A stretch of DNA of 64,000 nt from Galerina marginata. Lineage: Eukaryota; Basidiomycota; Agaricomycetes; Agaricales; Galerinaceae. The DNA lies in assembly GCA_023014335.1 (NCBI GenBank), contig JAECYW010000004.1:1984001-2048000 (forward strand), read 5' to 3'. Shown piece by piece: positions 1 through 10,743 of the stretch. Position numbers and translations under genes: made by a program. Below the pieces are notes generated by a model, which saw nothing but the letters and a program-made list of their open reading frames with translations, made no database searches and was not told where the DNA came from. How positions within the stretch are numbered: position 1 is the first letter of the stretch; each line of letters opens with the position of its first letter.

Positions 1-63
1 GTACATGAACAAATTTCACACCAAACGTGTAAATCCAACTACAAGATACTTAATAAATGCATC

Positions 64-2804
64 CTAAGTGAGATCAATTATATCTGACGAGACCAAAGGT
101 TGCGCCGCTTTCTTATGTAACATTTTAGGAGTTACCGTAGTTTTCGACAAAAGTTTTCGGCTCGTGGCCACTGCGACGGATCGGAAAAGCTGACTCGGCC
201 CTGGCAGAGTAGAGTCAGAATCAGAGTCGGTTATGTCAATGACCTCGTTGCAAGCCTTCCTGATACCAGAGGGTAGAGAACTTGAAGGGGATGGTGATGC
301 TGGGCGTTGGTCGGTATTTGCAGAAGTATGGCCAACTTTCTTCCTGGGCGATTTGGCTAGTCGGTCACGAGATTCCGAATCAGAATTTGAGCTAGCACGG
401 GCCTTTCTCTTGGAAGGCGATAGAAATTGAGTTCCAAGAGAGCCAGTTTTGTCCCATAACATAGGGTTATACTCTTCCCATGAAGAGTCATCCGAGTCAT
501 GAAGCCAATTCAAAGAGGCAGTTTGAGTGGGCCGTGTAGTTGACTTCGACGACCCTGCAAGGTTAGCCAACGGTTTAGTAGTTCGCAGAACACGAGAGAT
601 GCTGGGGACACTGTTGTCTGGTTTCGCAGAAGTATTCTTCAGAGAATGAGTGACGGGGAAAAATGATTTCAGATCATTGTTGGCACTTATCCTGGCTTGT
701 GAGGGTGGATTTTTCTTCGTTAAGTCCCTGATTCCAGACCTTGAGCTTACCGATGACGACAGTGGGTTTTTGGGTGGCTGGTCTTCGGCCCGGAGTGTAT
801 CCAACATATGTGACCCTCCAGTGTTAACCCTCATGTGGGGCAAAAGGCCAGCATCTGGCATTTCATCGTCTCTAGCTGATTCTACAAGTCCCTGTTCCTT
901 GGATGTAGCTTGGGACTTCCTCGGTTTCGCATGTGCCAAGGGGGTAGAAAAGACATCCTGAGAATCGTCAACTGTTTTGGTGATAGCCCGTTTCTTTCCT
1001 TTCTTGGTCGGTTTGTCGGTCTGCACTCGTGGGGTTACTTTTGGTAGCTTCTTCAACCTCTTCTTCTCTTCAGCGCTTTCGAATTGCCGAACCAGTTGAG
1101 GTTCTGCCAGTTTGACGATACAGGCAGGCATCCAGACGCGAAGATGTGATTCAGGGTCGATGGTTTTACCTTTGCTTTTCTTGACTCCGCCGCCTTCCCC
1201 GTCGTCTTCATCCTCTGTTGCCCAACCATCTGGCTCCAACGGTGGTGCTCGTATCCCCTGCACTCCCGACTCAGTGAGGTCAATTAGTTGTTTGGGTGAT
1301 ATTTCTAGTCTATACTCAAGCAACCCATCGGTTGATACATGTGTTCTGGACGAGTGAATCTTGATGATAAGTTTCTCGTCCTCGTCTTCTTCTGATTCGG
1401 AGCCAGACAGGTAGACATTACTAGGTGTTGCCAGCGAAGAAAAGTGGCGCGCGACCATTTTCGAGGGAGTTCCAGAGTGATTCATATTCTCCTTTGGAGT
1501 GCCCGGAAGAGCTGCCCTTTGCCGGCTATCGAGGTCCAATACAGCACGGCGTAGAATGCGAAGCATGATAGGAGGCCATATCAGAGTCCTGAATCGCTTG
1601 ATGATAGATTCTCTGTATCCCCACTCGAAATACTGCTCGCAGAGTGCTGCTATTTTCACTAGATCAGGCTCTTTCGACCATGTCAGTACAGCATTATGGT
1701 TGCTCCCTCCTGCTGTGTTTTCGGATGTGACAGGCCGGACGTAGGAAAGCAAGGTATCGATGTCTGGGAATTGTCCAGTAATAGAGTTTGCCAGAGCAAC
1801 TTGCTTGCGCCCAATCTCTCCTTTAGAGTTGGTCCGTAACTCCTGGCACACGTCATGCCTCCAGGCGACAAGAAATTCAGCAAGTTCCTGGCGATTGAGG
1901 TTGATAGCAGCCTCGTACAAGCCATCACCAAAGCCGCACTTTGCCAGGCCATGGGCGATTGTTGGACCGCAGCGCATCAAGCCAGCTTGCTGGTAATCTC
2001 CACCGCTCATCAATCCAATGAGTATCATCCCCCCACGACTCAGACGTATGTCGGGATGCTCAGCAATGTCTTGCAATCGGAAGATGCGCGTGTGGTTCTT
2101 GTCGTCTTTCCCTGCCGAGTTAAGTATAGGATGTGAGCGATTTCCAGAGAGCGTGTTGCTCGGACTGAAGTAAAATGTGTTAGACGGCCGTTTCGTTGAA
2201 CTAAGCTATGGACAGTGGACACGCACTTTCGGATGACTGTTTTGGCACCAAACAGAAAATTGTCTACATCATCGGAAAGAACTGCATCGATGACTCCTAT
2301 GTTGTTGAGATAAGCCAGCTCAGCCTCGGCCTCGCCCGGAGCCTGCACTTCGTCAAGCAATGTAAAAATGTGATGGAAGGGCCACTTACTGTTCGCCACT
2401 CAAACCCGAAGGCTTCCACTATCTGCTTCATGCCTGGAACGAGAGCATGACTTCCTCCACTGACCCTCTTCCCTCTCTTAAAGTTGGGACGTTTTGGACC
2501 ATCGAAGACAAAGATAGGGAGAAAGGTTGTGCGCATTAGGATGGCACATCGAAAGAACAATGTTCGAAGGACAGGGTTCTCGCCCTCTCGACCGCCCTCA
2601 GCGTGGAAGAACCAAATACTCGCGTCAACCCCTATGCGAAAACCTCGTTTGCCATCGGTATTGGATTCAAACCCGTCCTTTATGGCGAGATCTGTCAGCG
2701 AGCGCGTTTTCGCTGCCGGGCGAAGAATCTGGTGACGGATATGAGCATCTGATAAATTATTCGAAGTAGCACAAACGTACATCCCAAAGACCAGGCACTC
2801 CCAT
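64..2804 (-). CDS. GEN1: GEN1/Yen1-type Holliday junction resolvase (XPG/Rad2 nuclease family)
   Basis: Structure-selective nuclease that resolves four-way DNA junctions in the nucleus. Four exons can be read: 2781-2804, 2390-2728, 2227-2342 and 64-2164, giving about 859 residues. The start is set by the family N-terminus MGVPGLWD, immediately followed by a GTACGT donor. The XPG-N part contains GVDASIWFFHAEGG and FVFDGPKRP. The XPG-I part contains APGEAEAELAYLNN and DAVLSDDVDNFLFG, with the acidic residues that bind the catalytic metals. A helix-two-turn-helix segment follows (MSGGDYQQAGLMRCG). The C-terminal half, about 450 residues, is low-complexity, Ser- and Lys-rich and rich in acidic serine patches, as in GEN1/Yen1, where it carries regulatory phosphosites and nuclear signals. 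FEN1, EXO1 and RAD2 are less likely because of the MGVPGLWD start and the long tail. No frame damage is visible. Confidence 0.88.
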
Positions 2805-3089
2805 GATGCTAAGAGACCTGTTTTCGACCCAGATATGTGAGTTGAGATATAAAGATACAAGAGGGGGAGCGGTTTGCAGGTGAGACTTATCAAGGCTCAA
2901 CGCGCTTCAAAATTGTTCGAAGGCCAATTTACTTTTACTCCATTTGGATTACGGTCATTGCATGCCACATGTGACCGTGAAGGAGCGCACATATGTAACG
3001 GCGTCAAAATTTAGAAGGTGTTCAATGTGGACATGCTGATGGTCTAATTCATGCTCCCAGCCTATTTAATTCTCATTCTGAATCCCTTA

Positions 3090-3612
3090 CAGCGCTTCCA
3101 TAATCTAATGAGAATCGACTTTTTTTATTTTTTTCCGATTTCCCGATTTAGAACTGCTTAATTTGGGCATTTGAGGCACGTGCACTTCGCCTACCATCGA
3201 TATCTGGTCGTCTTTCACCGCATTTCTGACTCTTTCATCGGTAAAACAGCCACCTTTATGTTCACAGGATGACACGGTATCCTTGTAGCATCCAGTAACA
3301 CCATAAATTTGTTTTAACTCCAGAAGAAGGGCAGCAGTACTTAGTTTTGTACAAGTTTCGTCGAGAGGCTACAGTGTTTGTTCTTCTGTGTGATATTACA
3401 GGAATAAAAAGCATCTACTTCTGAACAAAATGATTTTACTTGCTTTTGGGGCCTTTTCTGCGACTGAGGAGGCCAAGTGTAGGGCAGCCCAGTGGCCGGC
3501 CAAGCGTTAGGCGAAGTGCACGTGCCTCAAATGCCCAAATTAAGCAGTTCTAAATCGGGAAATCGGAAAAAAATAAAAAAAAGTCGATTCTCATTAGATT
3601 ATGGAAGCGCTG
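3090..3612 (+). mobile_element. MITE-like non-autonomous DNA transposon, copy 1
   Basis: A 523-bp element bounded by near-perfect inverted repeats of about 104 bp. It begins CAGCGCTTCCATAATC and ends with the reverse complement. The two terminal repeats differ only in the length of one T run (7 versus 8). It is flanked by TA on both sides (TTA...TAA), which fits a TA target-site duplication as in Tc1/mariner-type elements. The 315-bp core has no coding capacity. It lies between the GEN1 start and the 3' end of the histidine kinase gene. The superfamily is inferred only from the TA duplication and the CAG start. Confidence 0.85.
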
Positions 3613-4002
3613 TAACCATGCGCTCACTCACGCAAAGGAGTTTCAGGATCAACGCGGCTTTGGTAAGTTTGCATTGTGACCTATCAGCTGCTGTCCAGTG
3701 TGATTCACCTCCCCGCACATGAGATGAATTCAAAACCATCCATGACCTGCAGGTTGTTGCACAAAAATATTTGCTATGTTATGTGTATTAGAGGTAAAGG
3801 ACAAAGGAGGTCATTCAAAGCAAGAAAGAGTAGACTGGAGTCGAAAGCGTGATAACAAAACATGATGTGCATGAAAATTTGGGTTGGTTGCTAGATTGAT
3901 GCAAAATCAGAGGAGAAGAGGGCGAATATATGCAGTTCGTCAGTGACTTAGCCATTAACTTTGGATTACAGAAAATGCAAATGATACCGTTATGTCAAAT
4001 TA

Positions 4003-4525
4003 CAGCGCTTCCATAATCTAATGAGAATCGACTTTTTTTTATTTTTTTCCGATTTCCCGATTTAGAACTGCTTAATTTGGGCATTTGAGGCACGTGCACT
4101 TCGCCTAACGCTTGGCCGGCCACTGGGCTGCCCTACACTTGGCCTCCTCAGTCGCAGAAAAGGCCCCAAAAGCAAGTAAAATCATTTTGTTCAGAAGTAG
4201 ATGCTTTTTATTCCTGTAATATCACACAGAAGAACAAACACTGTAGCCTCTCGACGAAACTTGTACAAAACTAAGTACTGCTGCCCTTCTTCTGGAGTTA
4301 AAACAAATTTATGGTGTTACTGGATGCTACAAGGATACCGTGTCATCCTGTGAACATAAAGGTGGCTGTTTTACCGATGAAAGAGTCAGAAATGCGGTGA
4401 AAGACGACCAGATATCGATGGTAGGCGAAGTGCACGTGCCTCAAATGCCCAAATTAAGCAGTTCTAAATCGGGAAATCGGAAAAAAATAAAAAAAGTCGA
4501 TTCTCATTAGATTATGGAAGCGCTG
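4003..4525 (-). mobile_element. MITE-like non-autonomous DNA transposon, copy 2 (inverted)
   Basis: This is the same 523-bp element in the opposite orientation, again flanked by TA. By eye it matches copy 1 throughout, including the unequal T runs: the 8-T repeat is at the left here and at the right in copy 1. The right end is 31 bp from the stop codon of the histidine kinase gene. Such identity suggests very recent transposition or an inverted local duplication. Confidence 0.85.
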
Positions 4526-4556
4526 TAAATATAAAAAATATTGTCTTCGTCGAATG

Positions 4557-7500
4557 TCATGATACCCCCAATTTGTGGAACATGTCGTCCAATGTTTTGA
4601 ATGCGACAGGTTTGACAAGACTAACAAACTCTGGCTCAATGGCGATCAAATCAAAAAAGAGAAAACGAACGTACTAGCCATCGACCCCAGCTTCAAATGC
4701 TCGTCTTTTGTTCTCCAAGGATGACATCCCTGTAAGGGCCAAGATACGCGATCGTCGGAGCTCATTTGAATTTTCAATCATCTCCGCCTCGATTCGACGT
4801 ATTTCTGTTGTTGCGCCAACACCTGAATGACATGTGAGAAAATAAAACTTGCTAAGAAGAGGTCATAAACCCACCGTCCAGGACTGGCATTGATAGGTCC
4901 AAGAGGACTACGCTATTTAAATGTCAGATTTATGAGTGACATAAGCATTGGAGAGACTCACTCAAAAGGGCCTTCCTTCTCAAAAACGTTAACACCGTCA
5001 CGCCCGTCTACTGCAGAGAAAAATTCGTAACCCTGCGTGCTGGGAAATCAGCGGAGAACAGACAACAATTCACAGAGCTTTACCTTGTTTGAAAGCCATT
5101 TCGTCCTAGATGATAATCATGGTAAGATTTTGCCGGTGATTTAGGGTAAATGAAACCTTACAAAAGGTTTCGCAGAATTGCATTGTCTTCCACGACGAGG
5201 ACGCGGAAGCGACTCCCTTGTTCGAGAGACCCGACAGATGACTTCAACAGTGTCCCACCTGGACCAAGAGATATCGTTGGCACGGAGGTGTCTGGATCGG
5301 GGATCTCGTCCGACTCCACAGCGCGTAGAAGCCCCCACTTCGCAGGTGCTGGATTAGCCGTCGATGAACGCGGGGTCATGGGAGGCCGTCCGACATGGGC
5401 TCGCGATCGGATACTAGCTTCCTCAGAGTTGCGTCTAGGTATACTTGAACCAGATACAGATCTGTCCTTGCCATCGACCGAAGCTTGGGCCGAATCGCTG
5501 TATATTGACCCCATCGGCGATGGTACTCGAGACTTCCCGATTCTAAGTGCATGAACACTAAGTTTGAGGATCACGCGAAGTCGAGAAGGGCCACCGGGTT
5601 TGTAAAGTATACGACAAAACCCACCGATACGCTCATGCTCGCTTGCAATCGACATGACCATAGGATTTCCTCGGGCTGCCGATAGGATGATATACGCTCG
5701 ATTGGTATCCCATCGCTCAGTCGCAGCAACTACTGGCCCTGTATCATCGTTGACGATGATAATGTCGCCGTCTTCATCAACGATTTGGAATCCCCACCAG
5801 GTTGTAAGATACGCCCGAAGAGCATTGTTCAGTAGCTGAACACCTTTATGAGGTCCTGAGAAGCCCATCAGTGATACTGTTGGTAACTGATCCGACTGAT
5901 CTGCTTTGAAGGACTCCATCTCGCGAGAGATCGTTTTATGGCCTGTCTCTGCTGAAATCTCTGCGGGGAAGGTGACTTTGATTTCTGTCCCAACCCCCTC
6001 TTCGCTCCAGACATCAACTTTACCACCGACATTTTCAGAGGTGACAATGCTGCTAACAATGGCAAGACCCAGACCAGTACCAGTTTGCAGAGGGTTCTCT
6101 TGAGAAAACGGATGAAAAAGTTGGTTCTGAGGTTTTGTTAGTATTTCCATCTGGACAGTGTCTGAGAAGATAGTCTACCTTCAAGAAATTCTGACTGATA
6201 CCCTATAGCTCAGAGTCAATAAACGTCTAAGCTATTGATTAAAATGCATAAAATTACCTTCCCAGTGTCGAATACCGCCAGTTCAACCTTAACTTTGTTT
6301 GGAGGATCATCCTCTGAAGCAGGCAGCTGGCGCAACAGGACATGAACATATCCATCCTAGAAATTCGAGTTTTAACAGTCATTTTTTGACGAGGAAAAGG
6401 ATGATCACAGATGTAAACTTGAGACTATTTCCAAAAAGGTTCATCAAGACTCGTCGAATGCCACCTTTCTCGCATTTGAGCGTCCAGCCCTAATTAGGCA
6501 AATATGAATATAAGAAACAACTTGCGAAAATACCACCAAACACACCTCAGGGCGATAACCAATATCAACGATGGTTTCAACATGTTTCTTACGAGTGGCG
6601 ACTGGAGATCCGTGGTCCTCCTTTGGAGGAGAATAGACACTACCAATGCCAGAATCATCCATGATGGCTGTGCGCGCTCGGTGCCCAATCCAACATCCGT
6701 CAATTGCTTCTTCCACCAACTGCATGAGGTCGACACTTTGTTAAAGGGTTAATTAATCGGCAACAAGCGAAATAGAAAAGAACATACGCCGTTGGCACTA
6801 TTACATTCTCCACTCCGCCTGCTTTGCTATTTCCACTAAGTTTTGTGAAGTCAAGCACGTGGTTGACAGTTTCCACCAGAGAGGTTCCGCACGCCTGAAC
6901 AGTCTGCAAAAAGGATTGTTGCGAGTGGTTCAACGAACTGTCGCTGAGGAGCTCTGCAGCGGCCAAGATCTACAGCGAGGTCAAATATCGAACTCGGATG
7001 CATGACAGGTCACAAACCCCATGCAACGGTGTACGAAGTTCATGTGAAATGCTGAGGAGTATGTCAGAGGTAGTATAGGTCATTTCGTTTGAATAGACTC
7101 ACTTTGAAATAAACAATCCTTTTGCTTTGTCTGCTAGAATCATTCGCCTTTTTAGCACAGCAGAAAGAATTATGACACCTATGGCACGCAAATAAGAAAG
7201 CTCGTGCCCCTCCAACTAGAATGAAACATTCTCAACACAAACATCGACACACCAAGAAGACACCACTTACGAATCGCTTAGCATGATCATGAGTATTATA
7301 AGCGCAGAGCAACGCAAATGGCCGTTTGTCAATATTGAAGATGGGTACCGCTGAAATATTAAAATGGGATTCAAACCATGAGATATCATGCAAAACAGAG
7401 ACCACTCACTCAAGGCATACTGAACATGAATAGGTAGGAAAGGCTTGAAGCTGGGTGGTATAATGCCTTCCGAGATTCGCCCATCAGGAAATTTTTCGAA

Positions 7501-10500
7501 GAACGAATTGAGCTTATGGTATTCATCGGTCGTCAGCTGTCGCTTTGTCATCTCCATCCCCGGATCCCCGTGGTGCATAGTCACCGAAACACTGCCCACC
7601 GCACTCATTGATTCCAGGACCTCACAATGCGACACATCCATCACGATGACACCTTCGACGTCCAATGTCCGTTTGACGAGTTTGGCAGCTCGGTCGTATA
7701 CCCTGTCCATGGAAGAGCCGACAAGTAAATCTGGTTGCTCAAAGCCGTCGTGAATTTCTGTATCGATTTCAAGACATTCCCGACTGAATTGTTCCATCTG
7801 TAAAGGAAGCCGATATAGAGCTCTCAAGCATGGATAAGGTTTAATCTCGACCTACCGAATTCTGGATGCGGTCCCGGATTCGAAGTTGGATCTACGCGGA
7901 AGGTGAAAGGCATTTCATAAAGAGGCCAGGGCTGCGCTATTTCTGTGCTCACTTTGTCTTTCCAAAGCTCCATTTCGCGCATTGCAATAGCGGCAAACTC
8001 TTTGAGGGTATGCCGTTGTCGAGGTGAAAAATCCTCCCGGGGTTGATCATCAATAACCGAGAGACTATGACAAGAAAATGGTTAGCATAAGAGGAATGGT
8101 CTGGCCTGCAGTTTTTATCACTGACGCGCCAATATTAAATCCGCCTTGAGTGCGCAGCGGTGCTCCCGCGAAGAAGCGTATATAGGGAGGACCAATTGTT
8201 AGGGGCTACATCCGTTTATTGCTTTAGAACATGTATGGAACAGATGACCAACAAACGTACGTTCTTCTTGAATCTCCAATCTTTATAGGAGTCCAAAATA
8301 ACCATTGGTTCGTCACCTCTAATCCCAGACGATGTGAGATTCGTCACTAAAGTGTATCAAACAACAAAATCACACCGTTGTAGTATCGCATGCCCACAGA
8401 AGGAATGAGCCCTCGCGCAGCTTGGTGTTTTCAGGCCCCCTGAAGAATAAGTATATAATTCTAGAATGAACAACGTTCTACTCACATTCTGACTTAAACC
8501 ATCTGACAAGCAACTAATTGTGAGCCCAATGTTTCACGAAAAGAAAAACCGCTGTTCGCGGTACCAAAAGATTTGTAAACGCTCACTGCTCGTTACTGTC
8601 TATCAAGGAAATGATGACGCCTTTGGTACTAAAGACCAACTTTGCCAAGTGCGCAATGCGATCAAAATTCATATCTGGTCCTGTATTCCATATGTTGAAC
8701 CTGGAGAGACGTATGAGTCACTCGGGGTGGATGATGAGAGATGGCAGAGCATACTTGTACAAAGCACGCCGCCGCTCCAGCTCGTCAGGTGGATAAGGAG
8801 GAGCGAGGTATTCCAAGTCGGCGAACATGCGTTCCTCTTTCGCCGCTCGTCCCAGCTTGACAGACGTGATACTTTCGGTTGGAACTCTGCCGCTGAGAAA
8901 CCGCGGCTCTGGGGGGGCGGACTCAGGAAGCGGGGACGACGTTTGACGCGTTAAACAGAGTCTCCTGGGTAGGGCCGGAACAGATACGGTCCCAATTTCT
9001 GGCATAGAATCCTCATTACGAAGGAGCACCGGTGGTGGCGAAGTCAAAGTCGACGATGTTTCCCGAGATGTGGCTTCTGAATGTGGGGGGCTCAGATTGC
9101 CAAAGTAATCAGTATTTAAAGTAGAATCTTGATGATGGACGCGTAAAGCTGGGGCCGTTGCTGGGGGTGCTGATTTTAGAAGTGCAAGCTGAGCGGTATG
9201 GTCGGAGTGGGCTCGGGGAGTTTCGTCACTGCTGCTGCTGCCTGGGACTGTTTGTGGGGTACCAGACGTCTTTTCGTTTGATTGACTTGGCTCCGCAGTT
9301 TCTATTGTAACGAGAGTCTCCGATCGTTCGTGACCTATGGTCTCTAGTTGCATGAAGCTCGTACTATCAGATTTGTCTACATCAATGGTTCCCTCCCAGA
9401 AGCCATTGAGTTTGGACCTCCGAGTACCACCTGGGGTGATAGTATAGTCCACACGGACGTCTGTATTTTCCGGATGAGAACCGGGGACGGTCGCGGTAAC
9501 TCCGCGCATAGGGTCGGTAAGCTCGCATTCTGGAGATGGGAGGGCAAGTGGAGATATATCGACACGCGCAGCTGCCCAGCGCATAGTAGCCACCGTTGCA
9601 TGCACGTCTGACACCGAGGAATGAGAAATATGTGTTGAGGAATTAGGCAAGGAAGCGGGAAATGAGTTGCGCAAGCGATGTGTAGGCCAGGGCAGCCGGA
9701 GAGACATAGGCGGATGGGAAGTAATCGAGCTTGTTGAGTTCATAGACGTCGCGGTTAATGAAGGAGGGAAAGGAGACATCAAAGGTGATCGGTCGTCGAT
9801 TCTGGTAGAAGTCGTCGGAGAATTGAGATTGGCGTCCTGAATAGGCATTTGGGCAACTATGGACGGTTCTATGGACGTTCCAACAACACTGGTCTTTGCG
9901 GGGGACCCGTAGGTTGAAAGGCGATGCGATTCTACAATAACTTGCTGACAAGATCTTGGAGGATTTGGGGTCCTGTGAGGATCCCATCGACCTGCAGCGT
10001 AAGCTGAGATGAATGTGGCCCAATCGTAATCAGAAGTGCTTGAGATCGTGGCCTTCTCTCCCGTGCTATCGGTGGGAGAGTCACTCCCCAGCAACGATTC
10101 GACTGTAGGAAACGTCTCTGCTGGGTGTCTGATATTAGCAAACAGTATTCCAAATACAGGATGGCAAACGCACCTAAGGACAAGGATCCGGGGCTATCGG
10201 TATCGTCCTCGACCAGTGTCTGCATTGGCCGGACACCGTTCTTTTGATTCACGTCTGCCTGGTTGCCAAAAGGGACCACTGAGGTCGATGGTGCCCTAGG
10301 GCTATACGCTAAGCCCGGGGGTATCGATGGCAGTAGACCGAGATCCTTTCTAGCACTAGGAGGGGCAGTAGACGGTCTTGCAGGCTTCCGGGATGTCGAA
10401 CGCTGCTGAACCATGTACCCCGAGATGTGTGGACGCTCTATAAAGGAGTGGGTTGAAGATGGTGTCAGAGGTGTGCCAGGGGTGGGGTCCGAGTGGATTA

Positions 10501-10537
10501 AATGGGGCGGGTCAGAGGATCCATCAGGCTGGAACAT
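4557..10537 (-). CDS. Hybrid histidine kinase with tandem GAF domains and a receiver domain
   Basis: Predicted cytosolic sensor kinase of the fungal two-component phosphorelay. Exon 1 is 10174-10537 and exon 2 is 8755-10120. Together they encode about 575 low-complexity residues and end in [11 protein letters not shown], which joins across a 54-bp intron to [20 protein letters not shown]. Two GAF-like modules follow: one with [15 protein letters not shown] and [10 protein letters not shown], the second at about 7300-7800. The H-box [11 protein letters not shown] has its phospho-accepting His at 7042-7044. The HATPase has [13 protein letters not shown] near 6060. The receiver domain begins [16 protein letters not shown], has [13 protein letters not shown] with its phospho-Asp at 4897-4899, and ends [16 protein letters not shown]. 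The last intron needs the acceptor GTTTGTTAG. No membrane segment or HAMP domain is seen. There are at least a dozen introns; several edges between 8100 and 8600 are uncertain, including an exon of about 21 nt. Confidence 0.87.
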
Positions 10538-10743
10538 GAGGGAGATTTAAAAGGTGGAGGGGTAGAGTCGAGCTGACATGGAGAAGAAACGGGCAAACAG
10601 TCGATTCACCACTCCACTCCTACAAACCCACAGCCGGCAAGGGCCGAACCCGTGTGAGCTATGATGTCATCGATACGATCGGGCCCCCCGATTCATGACA
10701 ATATTTTATTTCCACGCACTTTGTATTCTATTTCTACCGACAT

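Larger units (their letters stand above)
3090..4525. repeat. Large inverted repeat made by the two MITE copies
   Basis: The two 523-bp copies face each other across a 390-bp spacer (3613-4002) in which I see no gene. A transcript through the region could fold into a hairpin with arms of about 520 bp, and each arm can also fold on its own 104-bp ends. Confidence 0.8.

Noticed and set aside
3492..3722. 76-codon plus-strand frame over the end of MITE copy 1
   Set aside because: It runs from the element core across its terminal repeat into flanking DNA, with no motifs; a chance frame.
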